NCBI GenBank assembly: GCA_003116995.1
Contig: BDSL01000014.1
Location: 992,001-1,056,000, forward strand
From: Yamagishiella unicocca
Taxonomy: Eukaryota; Chlorophyta; Chlorophyceae; Chlamydomonadales; Volvocaceae
DNA length: 64,000 nt
Direction of reading: 5' to 3'
The position numbers were made by a program, and so were the translations under genes. Positions within the stretch are counted from its first letter, which is position 1, and every line of letters starts with the position of its first letter. Of the stretch, positions 12,292 through 24,870 are shown piece after piece. The notes beneath the pieces are model-generated. The model searched no databases, was not told the origin of the DNA, and saw only the letters and a list, made by a program, of their open reading frames with translations.

Positions 12292-14145
12292 TCGGTGTCA
12301 GCGCTTTGGAGGCGGGAGGGGCCAGTAGCGGGACTGGCGCACATCCACGCGGGTTGGAGGCCATGGGGACCGTTGGTCGCGGATCGGGGTCGCGGACCTG
12401 CCGGCGCCCTACACCTAGCGAATAGAGCGCTGAAACCCGGACCACGCCACTGCCTCACGCACATACGTGTGGTCGCGAGTACAATGCCTCGACTTCCTCT
12501 GAATGACTCTCGGACGGCCGCCGCGCCTGTTGCAGAGGTGGTGTGCGGGGCGGATGTTGTGGCGAGGAAGCCCATGTCCACGATCTAGGAGGCGGGGCGG
12601 TGGGCGGGCATTAGTGGCACTTGGTCGGGGGAGGGTTGCTTTGCGAGGGCCCAACTCCACCTTACCGGCCGTGAGCTGTCCTGATTCCAGCAGAGGGAAA
12701 GGGATGGCCGTGTGGGCTGCTGCTGCTGCTGCGTGCTGTTCGGTTGAGCGCATGCAACGCACGCGCCGCTGGTTGGGAGGGAGGGCAGCAGGACCCGGGG
12801 GCTGGCGCACGAGCACAGCGGGCATGCAGTGCTGGCCTTCAGGCAGAGGTGGTGCGTAGTGCCTGGGGGGCCCCGGGCAGCCCTAGGACAGAGGCAAGGA
12901 CAAACACGTTTTCGGGCTCCAGTGACACCGGCTGCATGCTGGTATGCGCGCCTGGTGAAGCCATAGGCAGCTGGGACGGAGCCTGGCCGGAGGGCATGTA
13001 TGGATACTTGTGTGTTGGTGCCTAGGGAGGGCGATGCTGCTTCGATAGCCTCCTTTAACTGGGCCATCCATCCAATAAACAGCTACAAGACAGCTCGGCG
13101 TGGTGGCGAGAGCGTCAAACTCAGGACGGGCCGCATCCCTTTCTCGAGGGTCGGTCACGAAACCTCATTAGGAGCAGAAGCAAGGGTGGCGGCGGGCTTT
13201 TGTCATCGTGCCTCATATACATGGCACGGACATTCTCCAGTATGCAGCAGCCGGAACGACTTTCCACGGACGAACGTTCTACTAGTATACAAGCGCACAT
13301 CGGTGGTTCGGTCTGGCGCCACCCGCGCGCGCTACAGCATCCCAATGGCGAGCAGACGCGTGCCTGCCGCTGCCAGGCCGTCAGGGCCATCGCCGCGCCC
13401 TACAGACCACGGACGCGTGTGACTGGACTCTCCCAGTGTCCGTCATACCTATTGGAGAAACGAAATACATGAATTGCCAAGACTGGGGCCGGCCCTCAGG
13501 CCGCCATGCAGCTCCCCCATGGAATCTTCAGGGCAGCATGCAGCGGAGATGAATGCGCGGGCGACGTGCCCTCGGCCAGCCCGTCAGGAAAGGATAGGAT
13601 AACGAACCATGGGCCACGTGACGCATCCCTGTCCTTGGATCCAACCATTTGAATCCAACCCTTTGAATCCAACAGCCCCTGGTATTATCGGTGCCTGTGT
13701 GGCGGCCATACATATTGCACCGCAGCAGAACCATATCTCGAAACACCCGGACGAGGTGCACCGACGTGGGGCCCACCTGACCCCCTTTTTTCGACCGGGA
13801 TGTAAACAAACACACCTCTGGGGTAATACCTACCGCTATGACGTCATTCTTGACGTCATTGCCGTACACAACTGTGATTGACTCTGTGCCGTGCAGGTCG
13901 CTCGCGCGGAAGCCACGTCCGCCCCTTCCCCACTCGCCGCACTCCACAATCCCAGCCACGAAATCGAACACAAAAAGCCCAACGGGACGCAAACAACGGC
14001 CACCGCCTCCTTGGTAGTTATCTTCGTGTGGCGAGTCTCTTCCGACGCACGACGGGGCATTCACACTCACACTCACAATCAGCTCAGTACTGCAGTTACA
14101 CGTGCTCACCACCACATCACCGGAGCCACCAGGGCCCAATCACGC
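12292..14145. other. Convergent 3' region between RRM gene and HAD gene
   Basis: Both neighbours end into this stretch. Long open frames exist (for example 13528-14139 on the minus strand) but show no family pattern, splice structure or start context and overlap the expected 3' UTR of the HAD gene. A TTACA at 14096-14100, which is TGTAA on the minus strand, could be that gene's poly(A) signal. Two TGACGTCA palindromes lie at 13839-13858. Nothing else is recognised. Confidence 0.5.
13839..13858. promoter_or_regulatory. Pair of TGACGTCA (CRE/bZIP-type) palindromes
   Basis: Two perfect TGACGTCA octamers at 13839-13846 and 13851-13858, start to start 12 bp apart. The octamer is the consensus site of CREB/ATF-type bZIP proteins. 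The location between two gene 3' ends argues against a promoter role, so function is uncertain. Confidence 0.35.
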
Positions 14146-17100
14146 CTACTTCGCCTTGCCCCCCCCGTTGCCATTCGCCAGCAGCAGCGACCGCAGGCGG
14201 GGCCAGGTGGCCAGCCCCGGGCCGAAGCCGTCGAACTTGACTCGGGCGGCCGGGAAGGTGCCCTGGGCAGCGGCGCGCGGAGTGCGGGGTGGGGGTTACA
14301 AGTATAAGAACCGGTGAAAGATAATCCGCAAATACACGGCCGACAAACCAAGGGCGATCAAGATGGTGGTCCAGAAGAGGTGGGAGGCGAGTAGACGGAG
14401 TGGGGGCCGGCTTAGAGATGCGTGTTGATCGTCCGCGCCAAAGAAACGGGGTTGGGGTTGGGGTGGGGTGGTGGCAGTCGGCACCAGACGCGCGCATGCT
14501 CAAACGCCGTGTTGGGTGTCACCCTACCGACCTACTCCGCCGACCTTCCGCAACTCCTCTCTTCTCCGTCCTTACTCCACTGCCATCGGTCGGTTCAAGC
14601 CACTCGCCCCTACGCGTCCCTTCGCTGGCCCGCGGTGTCGGACCGCTGACAGCTGACAGGCTTGGGGCAACCAATCTCCCGCTTGCTTCGCGTTTCAACA
14701 CTGAAAACACCATCAGCGAGTCGCATCCCACACCTCCCTAGTTGCTTATGCAATCGCGGCGGCCCCTCTCCCTGCCCTGTGTGCGGTGTGTGCGGGTTGC
14801 GCAGGAGTGCCGCACCTGAGAGGCGAACTTGCGCGGAACAGCCACCGGCAGCAGCCCCGCGCCAGCAGCGGCCTGGGGTGGCGGGGGTGGCGAGGGGGTG
14901 GGGGTGGCGAGGGGGTGGGGGGGTGTTTCGAGGAAGCCCGTGGATGCCCGAAAAAACCCGTTTAGAACAGGCGTTTTGATATGCATGCTGGAGAACTGGG
15001 GCCTTGGGGCGGGGCAAGGGGGGCGGGGGGGGGTGGGGGTGGCGAGGAGACCCGGTTACACGACATAGGACGGGGGCGGGAGGTACGGGGGGGAAGGGGA
15101 CAAGACACGGACGTGAGCGGCTGCTCGGAGGGAGGAGTGCAGCGGGGGAGAGAGCAGGGCGGCTTGGAGCAGGGCGGCTGGGAGCAGGGCGGCTGGGAGC
15201 AGGGCGCGACGTGCGGTGGGGAGGCGGGCGGTCGCAGCTGCCCGGAGGCGGGGCGACGGGGGTGTGGCGAAAAGACCCGGGGCAATGGGGGGTGTCACGG
15301 TTGTTGTCCCCCGTGTGCGCTCGAGGCTGCCAGGGACACACAGGGACAAGGCGGGAGAAGACCGGTGCAGGGAAGTAGGAAAGTGGAGTCAGCACGGGTC
15401 GCAGTCGGGACGGGGCATGAGGTGGCATGGGCGGACGACCAGCCGCCACCCGAAAGGGCTACCCGATAGCGCCCCTGACTGCGGCCGGGGACTCGGCCCC
15501 CCCGCGCCTTCTCCCGCGCCTTCTCCGCGGCCCCTCCCTCCCTCCCTCCCTCCCCCCCCACCTGTAGCATGGCGTTGCTTGCGGCCACAGCGACAGTGCT
15601 GGCTGCCGGCACCCCCGTGGTGGAGATGAGCGCCGACAGGAACTCGGCACTGATCCGCTGCTGAGCGCCGCCTGCACCCGGGCGCAGGAGCCACACCGCG
15701 GGATACCCGCCAAGTGGGACACCCGCCGGAGCAAATACACACACGTACAACGCGTAACCCCCCGTGTGTGGCTCTCCTTGCGCTCGGCTCAGTCTAACAC
15801 ACCTCCAGGGGCGGTGCGGAATCAGCAGACACCTCGGACACGGGCCTCCGCAAAGGCCCGAGGGAGCGCCCCAAATGTTAATGCAAATTCGGCCGGTAGT
15901 TCGCTCCTTGTTTCCAGCGCGACGTCGACGTTTACAGGTCCCCGATGGCCAACCCAAGTTCTCCGGCATGCACACTCAAATGCGTGTCCCAAAACTAATT
16001 GTATTTGCCAGCTAAGATCCCACCCTCCGTCTCCTATGTCGTGTAAACGGGTTCTGTCCCCCTCCCCCCTCGCCGGGACCGGGACTGGGACCGGACCGCG
16101 ATGTCCGCTCTCCCATAGCTCACCACCTCCCCCAGTTCTCCTGCTAGCGCCCAAAACCGGTTCTGCGAAAACTTTCCGTGCGTCGCGCGGGGTCCTCGCT
16201 TCCTTTCGTCTCGCCGTAGCCGCTATAGCTTAGCCGCCAAAGGTCATATTACGACCTTCGGCTTTAGTATCCCCAACCCAGTTCTCCAGCATGCATCTCA
16301 AAACTTCTATTTTAAACGGTTTTTTTCGGGCATCCACGGGTCTCCCTCGAATCCCCCCTCGCCCGGCCCCCTGCTCCCCCCCCTGGCCCCCCCCCCTTTT
16401 TCTGCCCGGCGGCCCTGCCTGCCACCCCCGGCCGTCCGCCTCCCTCCCCCAGGGCCCCCCCAGCGTCTTTTCTAATGGTTTTTTCTCGCATCCACGGGTC
16501 TTCCTCGAAACCCCCACCTGCGGCCATGAGCGAGGGATCCAGCAGCAGCCCCAGCGAGGGGCCGTCGACGCCCTCCTCCTGCCGGGCAGACTCCTGCGAC
16601 CGAGGGGGGTGCGAGAGGACACCCGCGGGTGGACCGACAGGGCGGGAGGTCAGGGGAGGAGGGGGAGCAGCGGCTGAGAGACGAAGGCCGAGATGCGGTG
16701 CGGTGCGGCAGCGGAGGCCTCATCCGCTACCGCCGCCACCGGGTCGCTCCGAAGCCGCCTGGCAGCACCAACCCCCCGGCAACAGCCCCTGGCGCTGCAC
16801 CCGAGCTGTTCGTTTATTCGCGGATTATCCTTTACCCCCCACCCCAACCGTCGTCGCGTCCGTCTTTGCAGCCGTCCACCCTAGTCCAGTAGCATGCGCG
16901 CGCGTCCTCACCTTCCACCGGCACACCAGCTGCATGGCCGCCCGCTGCTTCAGGTCCCCCGCCGCCGCCGACAGCAGCTGCGACAACATGGGCCCCGGCG
17001 CCTCGCCGCCTGGGGGGGGGGACCAGGAGGGCCCGGAGCAGGGGGGGAGTACAGAAAACAACCGGTTACTCGACACGGGAAGTCTGAGCGGGCGGGGGGG

Positions 17101-18845
17101 GGAGATGATAGAAGCCGGATAACCGGCACAGGCGGATAACAATAGGAAAGGGTATACCTTGGGCTACTGTCCAACCCAGCCGACCGCGGCCTCCTCTTCC
17201 CCTCCGGCCTTGAACTCCCCAGCTGCTGCCGCCCTTGTATCTTACCGTAGTAGCTAGCAGTCCAAGCAAACCTCCGCGCCACGTTGCGCCCTGGCTCAAA
17301 CGACCCTCCGCGCCACGTTGCGCCCTGGCGCATGGACACCGCTCGCCGCCTGTTACGACCGCCACCGCCGCACTCCGGCCCACCACCCCACCCCACCCCG
17401 CCCCCAACCCCAAGCCCAACCCCACCCGCTGCCTACCTTCCTCCGCCCCTGGCTCCTGCGGCGCCAGTGCGAACGTGAAGACCCTCACCTCCGCCGCCAG
17501 CTCCGGGCCCAGCAGCCGCAGGCACGAGGCCGCCACGTCCTCCGGCAGGGTGCACTGGGTGCCGCACAGCAGCGACACAGCGGCGCCGCTGCCGGAGGCG
17601 TCGCTGATGACCTGGCGGAGGAGTAGGGACACAAAGTGGGTGGGTACGGCAGGCGTCCGGCTGTACGACAACAGGGTCGGCTGTTCGGGCTGACATGGTG
17701 TTTCGCAACCCTTCTGACTCCCTCTTTCCCCACCTCCCAACCCCGACACAAGCAGGGCTCTGCGCCCACCCCAGGGTTTCGGTTCAGCGGCGTAACTCCA
17801 GGGCCCGTCCGGGTCCGTCTCAAAGTCCCCCCCCCCTTCCTGCCCTCCGTTTCCCATGTCCTGCATCCGGGTCTTCTCGCCCGCCTCCCCGGAGCTCTCC
17901 GGCAGGCAGTTCTCCGACGCATCTCCCTAACTGGGCTCCCCCCTCAATGCGAATTTCTCGTCCCTCCCTCCCCACCTGCTTCACATCTCGAAACGCCTGT
18001 CCTAAACAGCTTTTCTTGCACCCACGGGTCTTGCTCGAAACCCTACCTGCTTCACCGGGTCTATTCCCCACCTGCTTCACGTCCTCCCTCAGCGGCAGTC
18101 CGTCCTTCTTCAGCAGCTTCACCAGCTCCTTATCCTTCAGCTCATGCACCTTGCGCACGAAGGCGGCCCGCTCCGAGGTGGCCACCATCATGGGCCAGCC
18201 GACTGTAAGAGGGGGGAGCGGGAGAGCGGACCAGCGGCCGGAGCAGCGGCGGGGGATGGAGAAGACCCGGTTACACGACATAGAGGAAACGAAGGGCAGA
18301 GACTAAAGAGACGGAGGGGAAAAAGGGGCGGGGGTGCGGCAGTACCCGGAGTGACACCAGCAGCCGCGAGCCAGCTTGCCGCCCTTTCACCGCACTGCAC
18401 CCCGCCTGCCTCCCAACCCGATATGTTGGCCCCTCCTCCCCGGCCTGCCCACGCGGGTAGTCGCTCCTCCTCCCCACCGCCGCCAAACCCCCGACCTCCC
18501 CGACCCGGGCTTTCCTCATCTCCCCCCCCCCCAAACCGCCAACGGTTCGTTTTTGCACGCTCCCAACCCGCCAGCGCGCGCACGCAGCCAGGTATCCGAA
18601 GCCTGTGCGCCTGCTGCACTTCCCACGCCGAGTAACGGGGTATTTTTGCAACCCGCCCACCCTTCGCTGCGTCCCGCGTCCCAAACACGCGTCTGTGTGG
18701 CCTCCCCCGGGCGCGCACCCGTCGCATAGTACGCCATGATAAGGCCCTCCCCGGTGCCGTCGCTGCGCCCAAGGAGGTCGTTGTACACCACGGGGGTCCA
18801 CTGCACGCAGTCCATGCCGATGTTGTGGAAGGCGTTGTTGAAGGC
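14146..18845 (-). CDS. CbbY-like HAD-superfamily protein, degenerate catalytic motifs (5' incomplete)
   Basis: Exons in coding order: 18845-18719, 18202-18072, 17611-17437, 17009-16912, 16593-16518, 15671-15562, 14872-14816, 14262-14146 (stop TAG). All eight join in phase, giving 296 residues. The helical cap region (AFNNAFHNIGMD, YYATVGWP, VHELKDKELVKLL) and GLPLREDVKQVISDA..LLCGTQ match plant and algal CbbY-type HAD hydrolases, including the motif II Thr. The motif IV position, normally VVEDS in relatives, reads VAVAASN, and the motif III KKPDP Lys is absent. The DxD-bearing motif I exon that should precede 18845 was not found. A repeat usually near 3' splice sites (18908-18935) suggests a further upstream intron. 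Probable non-catalytic or decayed paralogue, perhaps plastid-located. Confidence 0.75.
16132..16355 (+). mobile_element. MITE-like dispersed element, fullest copy
   Basis: About 220 bp in an intron of the HAD gene. It is matched on the opposite strand at 34935-35117 and in part at 19125-19268. Shared landmarks are CAGTTCTCC..GCTAGCGCCC, a near-palindromic core (GCCAAAGGTC, short spacer, GACCTTCGGC) and CATGCATCTC followed by CATCCACGGGTCT. Short pieces also occur at 14925-15000 (inverted), 16476-16515, 17992-18045 and 37790-37815. No coding capacity. Confidence 0.7.
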
Positions 18846-21260
18846 CTGGAGGGGGGACGGGGGCGGGCGGGGGGTTGCGAGGAAAACCCGCGGGGGGTGG
18901 GTGAGGGGCAAGAAGACGCAGTTACACGGCATAGGAAAAGGAGGAGAGCAGAAACGGGCCGAACGAATAGTTTTCAGACACGCGGACGGCGGAGGGAGGT
19001 TTGGGGAGGAAAAGCCATGGGTGGGATTTGAGGCGAGAGAGTTGGGAGGTCACAAGCGTGATGTGATGTACTAGGTCTTCGTGCGGGGGTATAGCCGGGC
19101 CTTCTCGCTGCCCCACCCCCACGTAGCCGATATAGCTTATTAGCCGCCAAAGGTCATATTACGACCTTCGGCTTTCGTATCCCCAACTCAGTTCTCCAGC
19201 ATGCATCTCAGAACTTCTGTTTTAAACGGTTTTTTCGGACATCCACGGGTTTCCCTCGAAACCCCCACGTGAGGCTACTCGCCAGCTATCCCTTCTTGAA
19301 CCATCATCTCCATCGCCCTTTGGTTTGTCGGCCGTGGATTCGCGGATAGAATCATCCTCAGTTGACGGGTCACATCGCGAAAGCAGGCTTACGTTCACGA
19401 AATGGGACAGCCCCCCCCCCGACCTGCCCGCTGCCCCACCGCCTTTGTCGCGCCGGGGGCCGAACCCTATCGGCCTCCTGCGACAGGGCCCTCACTCCCT
19501 AGCCCGTCGCAAGACGTGCTTCTGGCCCTCTGCTCTGCCTCGTCTCATGTTTCGCCAATGTCCCCGGCCGCTTTCCTGTTTGACCGCACTCGACCCTAAT
19601 CGCCCCTTTGGACCCGCCGGGCGCGCAAGCTCCTCACCACTCTGTGCCCATCAAGCTGCATATCCATCACGGCTCCATCTACTTCTAACAGCAATCCCGC
19701 AGGTGCCTGGTCTGAGGCAGCCGCTGTCGACAGCGACCGAGATGTTGGGACGCATGCACGGCCGACGCGCCAGGCTCCAGAGCGAAACTAGTGGCACACA
19801 GGTTTCCGTGCGTTGAAAGCGAGCAAGAGGACGGGTCGAGAGTCAGCGCCTGCGTTGGGTGTTGCGGAAAGGGCTGTTCAGGGCTGTTCCGGGAGCTTAC
19901 CTGCGACGACCTGGCGGGAAGTGATAGGACATTTGCCACGGCGCGTCGACGGTGCAATGATTGCAACGCGGTCATCGAGCGTTTCCTTGAGAGTGTACAG
20001 GAACCCGCACTGCACTTTGTTTATCAAGAAAATCAGTAGCCTTGCAAGGGCTCAAATCTTCCTGACAAGGTAAAGACGATATCTGCCTGAGTCTTGATTC
20101 GTTAACGCGGTGTCCACAAAGGTAGGGAACAGGGGAGGCGAAATGCCGTACATGCGTGGTTCGGAGCGCGAAACCATTGGCGGTAGCCCGGTAGTTGAGT
20201 TGAATCTGGGACAAGCGTCAAACTGCCCTTATCGGCGCAAAAGAGGAAATGGCAAGACGATCCCTGTTGATTGTGCTTTTTCGCTTGTGTCCATTGCCCC
20301 CCTGGCTTGAACGGACGCGTGCCGTATGAAAAGTACGGATGTAAATCGTAACATCGGAGCGCGAAGCGTTCAGCTGGTCGTACACGCGATGGTGGCGACT
20401 GGCGAGCCGGCGAGAAACGTTCCCGTTCTGCGTAGTATAGGAAAAGGAAGCCAATCGGCAGATCAACGTCAAGTATCACCGTAGTCTCTCCCTCTTCCTT
20501 CGCACTCCCTTTTTCTTGCACGACACTACGAGCAAAGATGTGAGTGTCCAATAGCAGGTTGCACGATGTAATGCAGTCGATGCCAGCGATGTCGATCTGG
20601 GTCGACAATCATCGAATAACCAACTTGTCGTCCGCGCTGACATGCATGAATGCATCATTACATTGCAGGCCAGGAGTACACCATGCGACATCGTATCTTC
20701 ACGGGCTCCACACTTGTGTACCATCAAAACCGCATGAACACAATTGCATTTCGTGTCTGCATGATCGTATCTGTTGCGAACCTCTCGCGCTCACGGACAA
20801 GAGGTGTCGCAGACTTGCTGCTTGCCATGACCTTCTTCTTGCCGCTCGTCGCCGCCTGGAGCGCGAGTCCTCCAAAGACATCATCGTTGCCAGCGCAGAG
20901 GATGCGCACAGCAAGCGCACCGTTGACGAGTCCCTCCAGCGGCACCGCGCAGCAGCGCCGGCTCACTGTCTACCAGTGGTAGTCTCCAGACTGAAACGGC
21001 AATAGGATTACAAACCGAATAAACTTCACTGGCGTGTGTTTCTTCTCTGGCGTGTATCCGCGGTATATTTGCCGTGCGCTGTCGTGCGGTGGCACGCTGC
21101 TGTCGTGCAGCATGGTTTATCCTTTCGCGTGTATGTATGTGTATGTTGCCTTTCGACACTGATTATAGTTACAGATTTGGGCCACGGCAAGGCGCAAGGG
21201 ACAAAGCGAACTGTTCAGTTCCAGTTCGGCTGCCTGGCGTTCGTTCCGAGGACGGCCACG
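18846..21260. other. Region between HAD gene (5' side) and first fibrillin gene
   Basis: The missing first exon(s) of the HAD gene should be here, but no DxD-type motif I coding sequence is visible on the minus strand. A partial MITE-like copy (19125-19268) and a partial copy of the 5751 repeat (19312-19353) lie here. From about 20000 the base composition is less GC-rich and should include the promoter of the fibrillin gene at 21261. Open frames on both strands at 20100-20990 have no family signature. Confidence 0.45.
19125..19268 (+). mobile_element. MITE-like dispersed element, partial copy
   Basis: Matches the 3' two-thirds of the element at 16132-16355, including the near-palindromic core and the terminal TCCACGGGTTTCCCTCGAAA block. 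It begins at GTAGCCGATATAGCTT, so the first part is missing. Confidence 0.7.
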
Positions 21261-24200
21261 ATGTCCAGACACACCAGCTTCAAGCATCAAGTATGCCGCA
21301 GCTACGTTGTGCGCAGGTCCTCCAGCGCGGCGCGCGTATGCGTGGCAGCGGTGCAAGCGGACGCTGCTAAGGCCCCACCAGCTCCACGCGACTCGATCGC
21401 AACCGTCACGGGCTACCAGCGCAACCCTGAGCTCCAGGTATTTTAAAATTAAAATGTGCCCAAATTGCTTTGGCTGGTTAGCCTGGTGGCCTAGGCGCGG
21501 GCTCGCGTCAATCTTATCAAAGCCATCCACGATCGCGCGCCTTGCCAGCATCCAGCCCGCATCTTTCATACCCTGTAGCGTAGTTCATGACACCGCAGCA
21601 CTCCGGCTCCGCGGGTGCCGTGTAGGCCGCCCTGGACGACCTCTTCGCGGACACCATAAAGCAGGGCATCAGGTAAGGCGTTTGGGGAGCTGCGCTGAAG
21701 ATCACTATAACCATAGCAACTGGCCCGGCGTCCCAAGCCATGGTCCTGGCTGGGCAGATAAATAACTGCAACACGTCGGCCGGTAACTTTGACTTTCGCG
21801 CCAATGGCATGTAGAATCTTAATTACACAGCGATGCATCCCATTCCACCTACAATGAATTGATATAAAAAACAGCGGACAGTCGACACTGGCGCCGGTTG
21901 GCATCCCGCGGCCGTCGCTCGCTGCATCTGCGTGCTCAAGTGCGAGGCGTGTCCGTACACCTCTGCCTGCCTCGCGGTACGCGGCACCTTCCACACCCCA
22001 AAAGGCCCCGACTTAGTGCAGTGCCGCTTAATTCCTGCTCCGTATGAGTCCTGCTCCATATTCCTGAGTTTATTTTTGCACGCCTCCTCGCAGGCGGGTG
22101 CCTCACTCCCAGGTTCAACACCACCTGGACCGTATCACCGAGCTGGGCAGCCAGCTGGGGCTCAACCGGGTGCACCCCGAGTGGAACGATGGTGGGTACA
22201 ACCTGCCTTGCTGGTCCGCAGCTCCACCCGACCCACTATAATCGTTGTGTAGGTAAATTGACACGGGCCGCCGAGGACGCAATCGCGCAAAGCTTGCCAT
22301 CGTCTCGAAGCCATGCGCCCCCACCCCCTTAACCCCATGTACCCCCGTGCCCCGATCCCCTGGCCCTACTACCGACCCTCCCCACGACCCTGCCCACGAG
22401 CCAGGCTCCTTCCATGGCCTGCTGACTACCCTTATGAGCGGCATCACCGTTGACAACAAGTGCACGTTGGCGCGCCTGACCTTCGGCCAGGTGAAGCCGG
22501 CCGACTTGATGGTGCAGACGGACCAGGCGGCTGCCGCCGGAATGGAAAATGGGCCCGACCAGGTGCTTGCGCGGCTTGGGAGGTGCGGGAGGGGAGTGGG
22601 AGCAGAATTGTGTAAATAGGGCGGCTGGCGCGGTGGGTGTTGGTCTCACTGGGAGCGCTGTATGTGCTGCACCAGACGGCGCTCGGTTCCGAAAGCGCAC
22701 ACTGCCGCTGCTGCTGCTGCTGCCGCTACCACTGCCGCTGCCGCTGCTCGCTGATCCTACTGTCCTTGTGCGTTGTGTCGTCGTCGACGCCTCAGTTCAA
22801 GGGCCCGCTGGCCAAGGTGGAGGAGAGCCCCAGCAGCGGCTACTCCGTGGTGACGCACTTCAAGGTCCTCAGCAACGGTGTGCTGGGCAAGATGACCGTC
22901 AAGGCGGTGTACGGCGCCGACGAGCGGGACCCATCAAAGTGCGCTGGCCTCCTGCCTGCCTGCCTGCCTGTGTGACCTCTCTCCGCCTCGTCCTCCGCCT
23001 CGTCCTCCGCCTCGTCCTCCGCCTCGTGCTCCGCCTCGTCCTCCGCCTCCGTCCTCGCGTCCGCACCCACCTTTGGCTACGCCGCCCATGTACATCTGGA
23101 TCTCCCGCCAGCACTAGCCGCCATGACGACACCCCGGCGGGCCGCACACCCTCTTCCCTTGCTCCGTCGTTGTTCTGCGGTCAGCGCAAAACGCCTCCAC
23201 GCAGGCCACCAGTAACGGTTACGGTTCGTACGGAGTAGCAGACGCAGGCTTGTTGCAAACGGCCATGGCGTCAGTACATGGAAGTGACGTCCACCAGCGG
23301 TGTTGATGTTGATACCCGCGACAGTCGGTCTCGTGCTAGCAACGTGTTGAGGCATGCATGTTGAAGCAGCCTGTCCCTAGGACACCTCTCGCACCGGTCG
23401 GGGTACCACCGAGCGGCCGCCTCGTCACCAAGCTTCCCGGCCACCCCGCCGCCTCCACCCCCCCAACACCACACACAAAACCCACCCGTGCGCGCAGGCT
23501 GCCCATCACCTTCATTGGCTTCACCCTGGAGCCTGCCTTCTCCGACGCGCAATCGCTGGCGCTGTGGCGCGAGGCGCTGGCGGAGGACAACCCCAACATG
23601 GTGAGAGTGAGGGAGCGGGTGATGCGGCGAGTGCAGCCACCACCAGTCCACCACACTCTCTCTTCCCATCCAGCTAGGAGGTTACCGTGAGGCGGCCGGC
23701 GCGATAGGCGCCATTTCAGGGCCGTAAGCACATGCTATTACTGTCGATGAGGCAGCGATGAGTGCTATTACTGTCGATGAGGCAGCTGATGATGACCGGG
23801 CTCTAGGTGTCGGTGCGTGCGTGCGTGCGCTGCCGCAGAGATGCTACGCCTCAGGGGTCGCTCTTGGCGGGACCGGGGGCCGGCGGCCTGCTGCCACCCA
23901 GGCAGGCGGCCGCCCCGGTCTCTTCCGCAGTGATGTGCCTGCGTGCCGTAACGCCTTGTGGCATTGCACTTTCTGCAGCATAGTACCGGCTGTAATGCGA
24001 CACGGGCTCTGCAGGACGCAGGGTCTGGCATGTATCACACCTGGGCTCACGCGCGTGTTTGCTTCGCTCGTTACTTCCTTTTTTTTAAGACTACGCACCA
24101 GCTGCACTTCCCATGTCGTGTAACCGGTTCTTTTCTGCACCCGCCCGTCCCCGCCCCGGCTGGCAGAGCGAGACCGGCGCCATCGACGTCCAGCTGGAGC

Positions 24201-24313
24201 AGCGGCCGAGCAGCGCACTGCGCTACATCATGATGGACCCCGACCTGCACTTGGCGCTGGGACCGTCGGGGTCCTTGACGACCATGCTGCGGGTACCCGT
24301 GCGCGGCCAATAA
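21261..24313 (+). CDS. Plastid-lipid-associated protein (PAP/fibrillin), tandem copy 1
   Basis: Exons 21261-21437, 21626-21672, 22094-22191, 22405-22562, 22796-22938, 23498-23600, 24167-24313; 290 residues, stop TAA. The first about 50 residues are basic and rich in Ser/Arg/Ala (RRSSSAARVCVAAVQA), as in algal chloroplast transit peptides. The mature part follows the PAP/fibrillin fold: DDLFADTIKQG, a WRE-containing segment (LALWREALAEDNPNM) and the C-terminal strand YIMMDPDLHLALGPSGS, which corresponds to the conserved YLDEDLRISRG motif. Fibrillins are lipocalin-like proteins that coat plastoglobules or act in thylakoid lipid and prenylquinone metabolism. The gene at 25610 has the same five internal exon lengths (47, 98, 158, 143, 103), which shows tandem duplication. 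The ATG at 21261 was chosen for its transit-peptide context; an earlier in-frame ATG at 21036 is possible. Confidence 0.88.
22978..23052 (+). repeat. 12-bp tandem repeat in fibrillin intron 5
   Basis: About six units of CTCCGCCTCGTC with small variants, starting about 40 bp after the 5' splice site. Non-coding. Confidence 0.85.
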
Positions 24314-24395
24314 GGCCCGGGAGGGCGCCTTCCTGCCTGGACGTGCCCTGCAGCCGGCGTTCATACACGTGTGAGCTCGGGAGCAAGCCAAGTCG

Positions 24396-24400
24396 TGTAA
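24396..24400 (+). terminator. Poly(A) signal TGTAA of fibrillin copy 1
   Basis: TGTAA, the algal polyadenylation signal, 83 bases after the stop codon in the sense orientation. Confidence 0.6.
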
Positions 24401-24757
24401 GCAAGGAAGAAGCTGCCATCACGCCGCAGATCATTGTATGGACGGGCACGACGGGCATAACGGGTTTCGCCCGGTCACGTCTGGACCAGGGCCTCGCAAA
24501 CCGAGGGGCCATAGCGGGTGGCTCAGACAGACTGGCGCGCGTAAGATAGAAAGCGGTCGAAGCAGCACGCGATGTGGCAGCAGGGTGGCGTGCGGCCTTT
24601 TGGAAATAAGGAAATTTGTGTGGAAGCTGGTGGTACGACTGCCGCGGCTGTGGTATGTCGACAAACGTATTTGCTGCCGCGGGGGCTGTTGCGTAGTGAG
24701 GGCGGACACTGGGCGCTTGTTCATAAGGGCTATCCGGTTGTTCACGTGTGTTATTAA

Positions 24758-24870
24758 TCCGTAAGACTTGTATATACCGTAAGGCGTGTTAGTCCGTAAG
24801 ACTTGCATATACCGTAAGACATATGTAAATACGTAAGGCTTGTATGCCGTAAGATTTGTAAGATATAGTA
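24758..24870. repeat. AT-rich imperfect tandem repeat
   Basis: Five or six imperfect units around CCGTAAGACTTGTATATA (variants CCGTAAGACTTGCATATA and CCGTAAGACATATGTAAAT). It stands out from the GC-rich surroundings. Confidence 0.75.

Noticed and set aside
13528..14139. 203-residue minus-strand frame next to the HAD stop codon
   Set aside because: It lies in the expected 3' UTR of the HAD gene and shows no domain or codon pattern of a gene.
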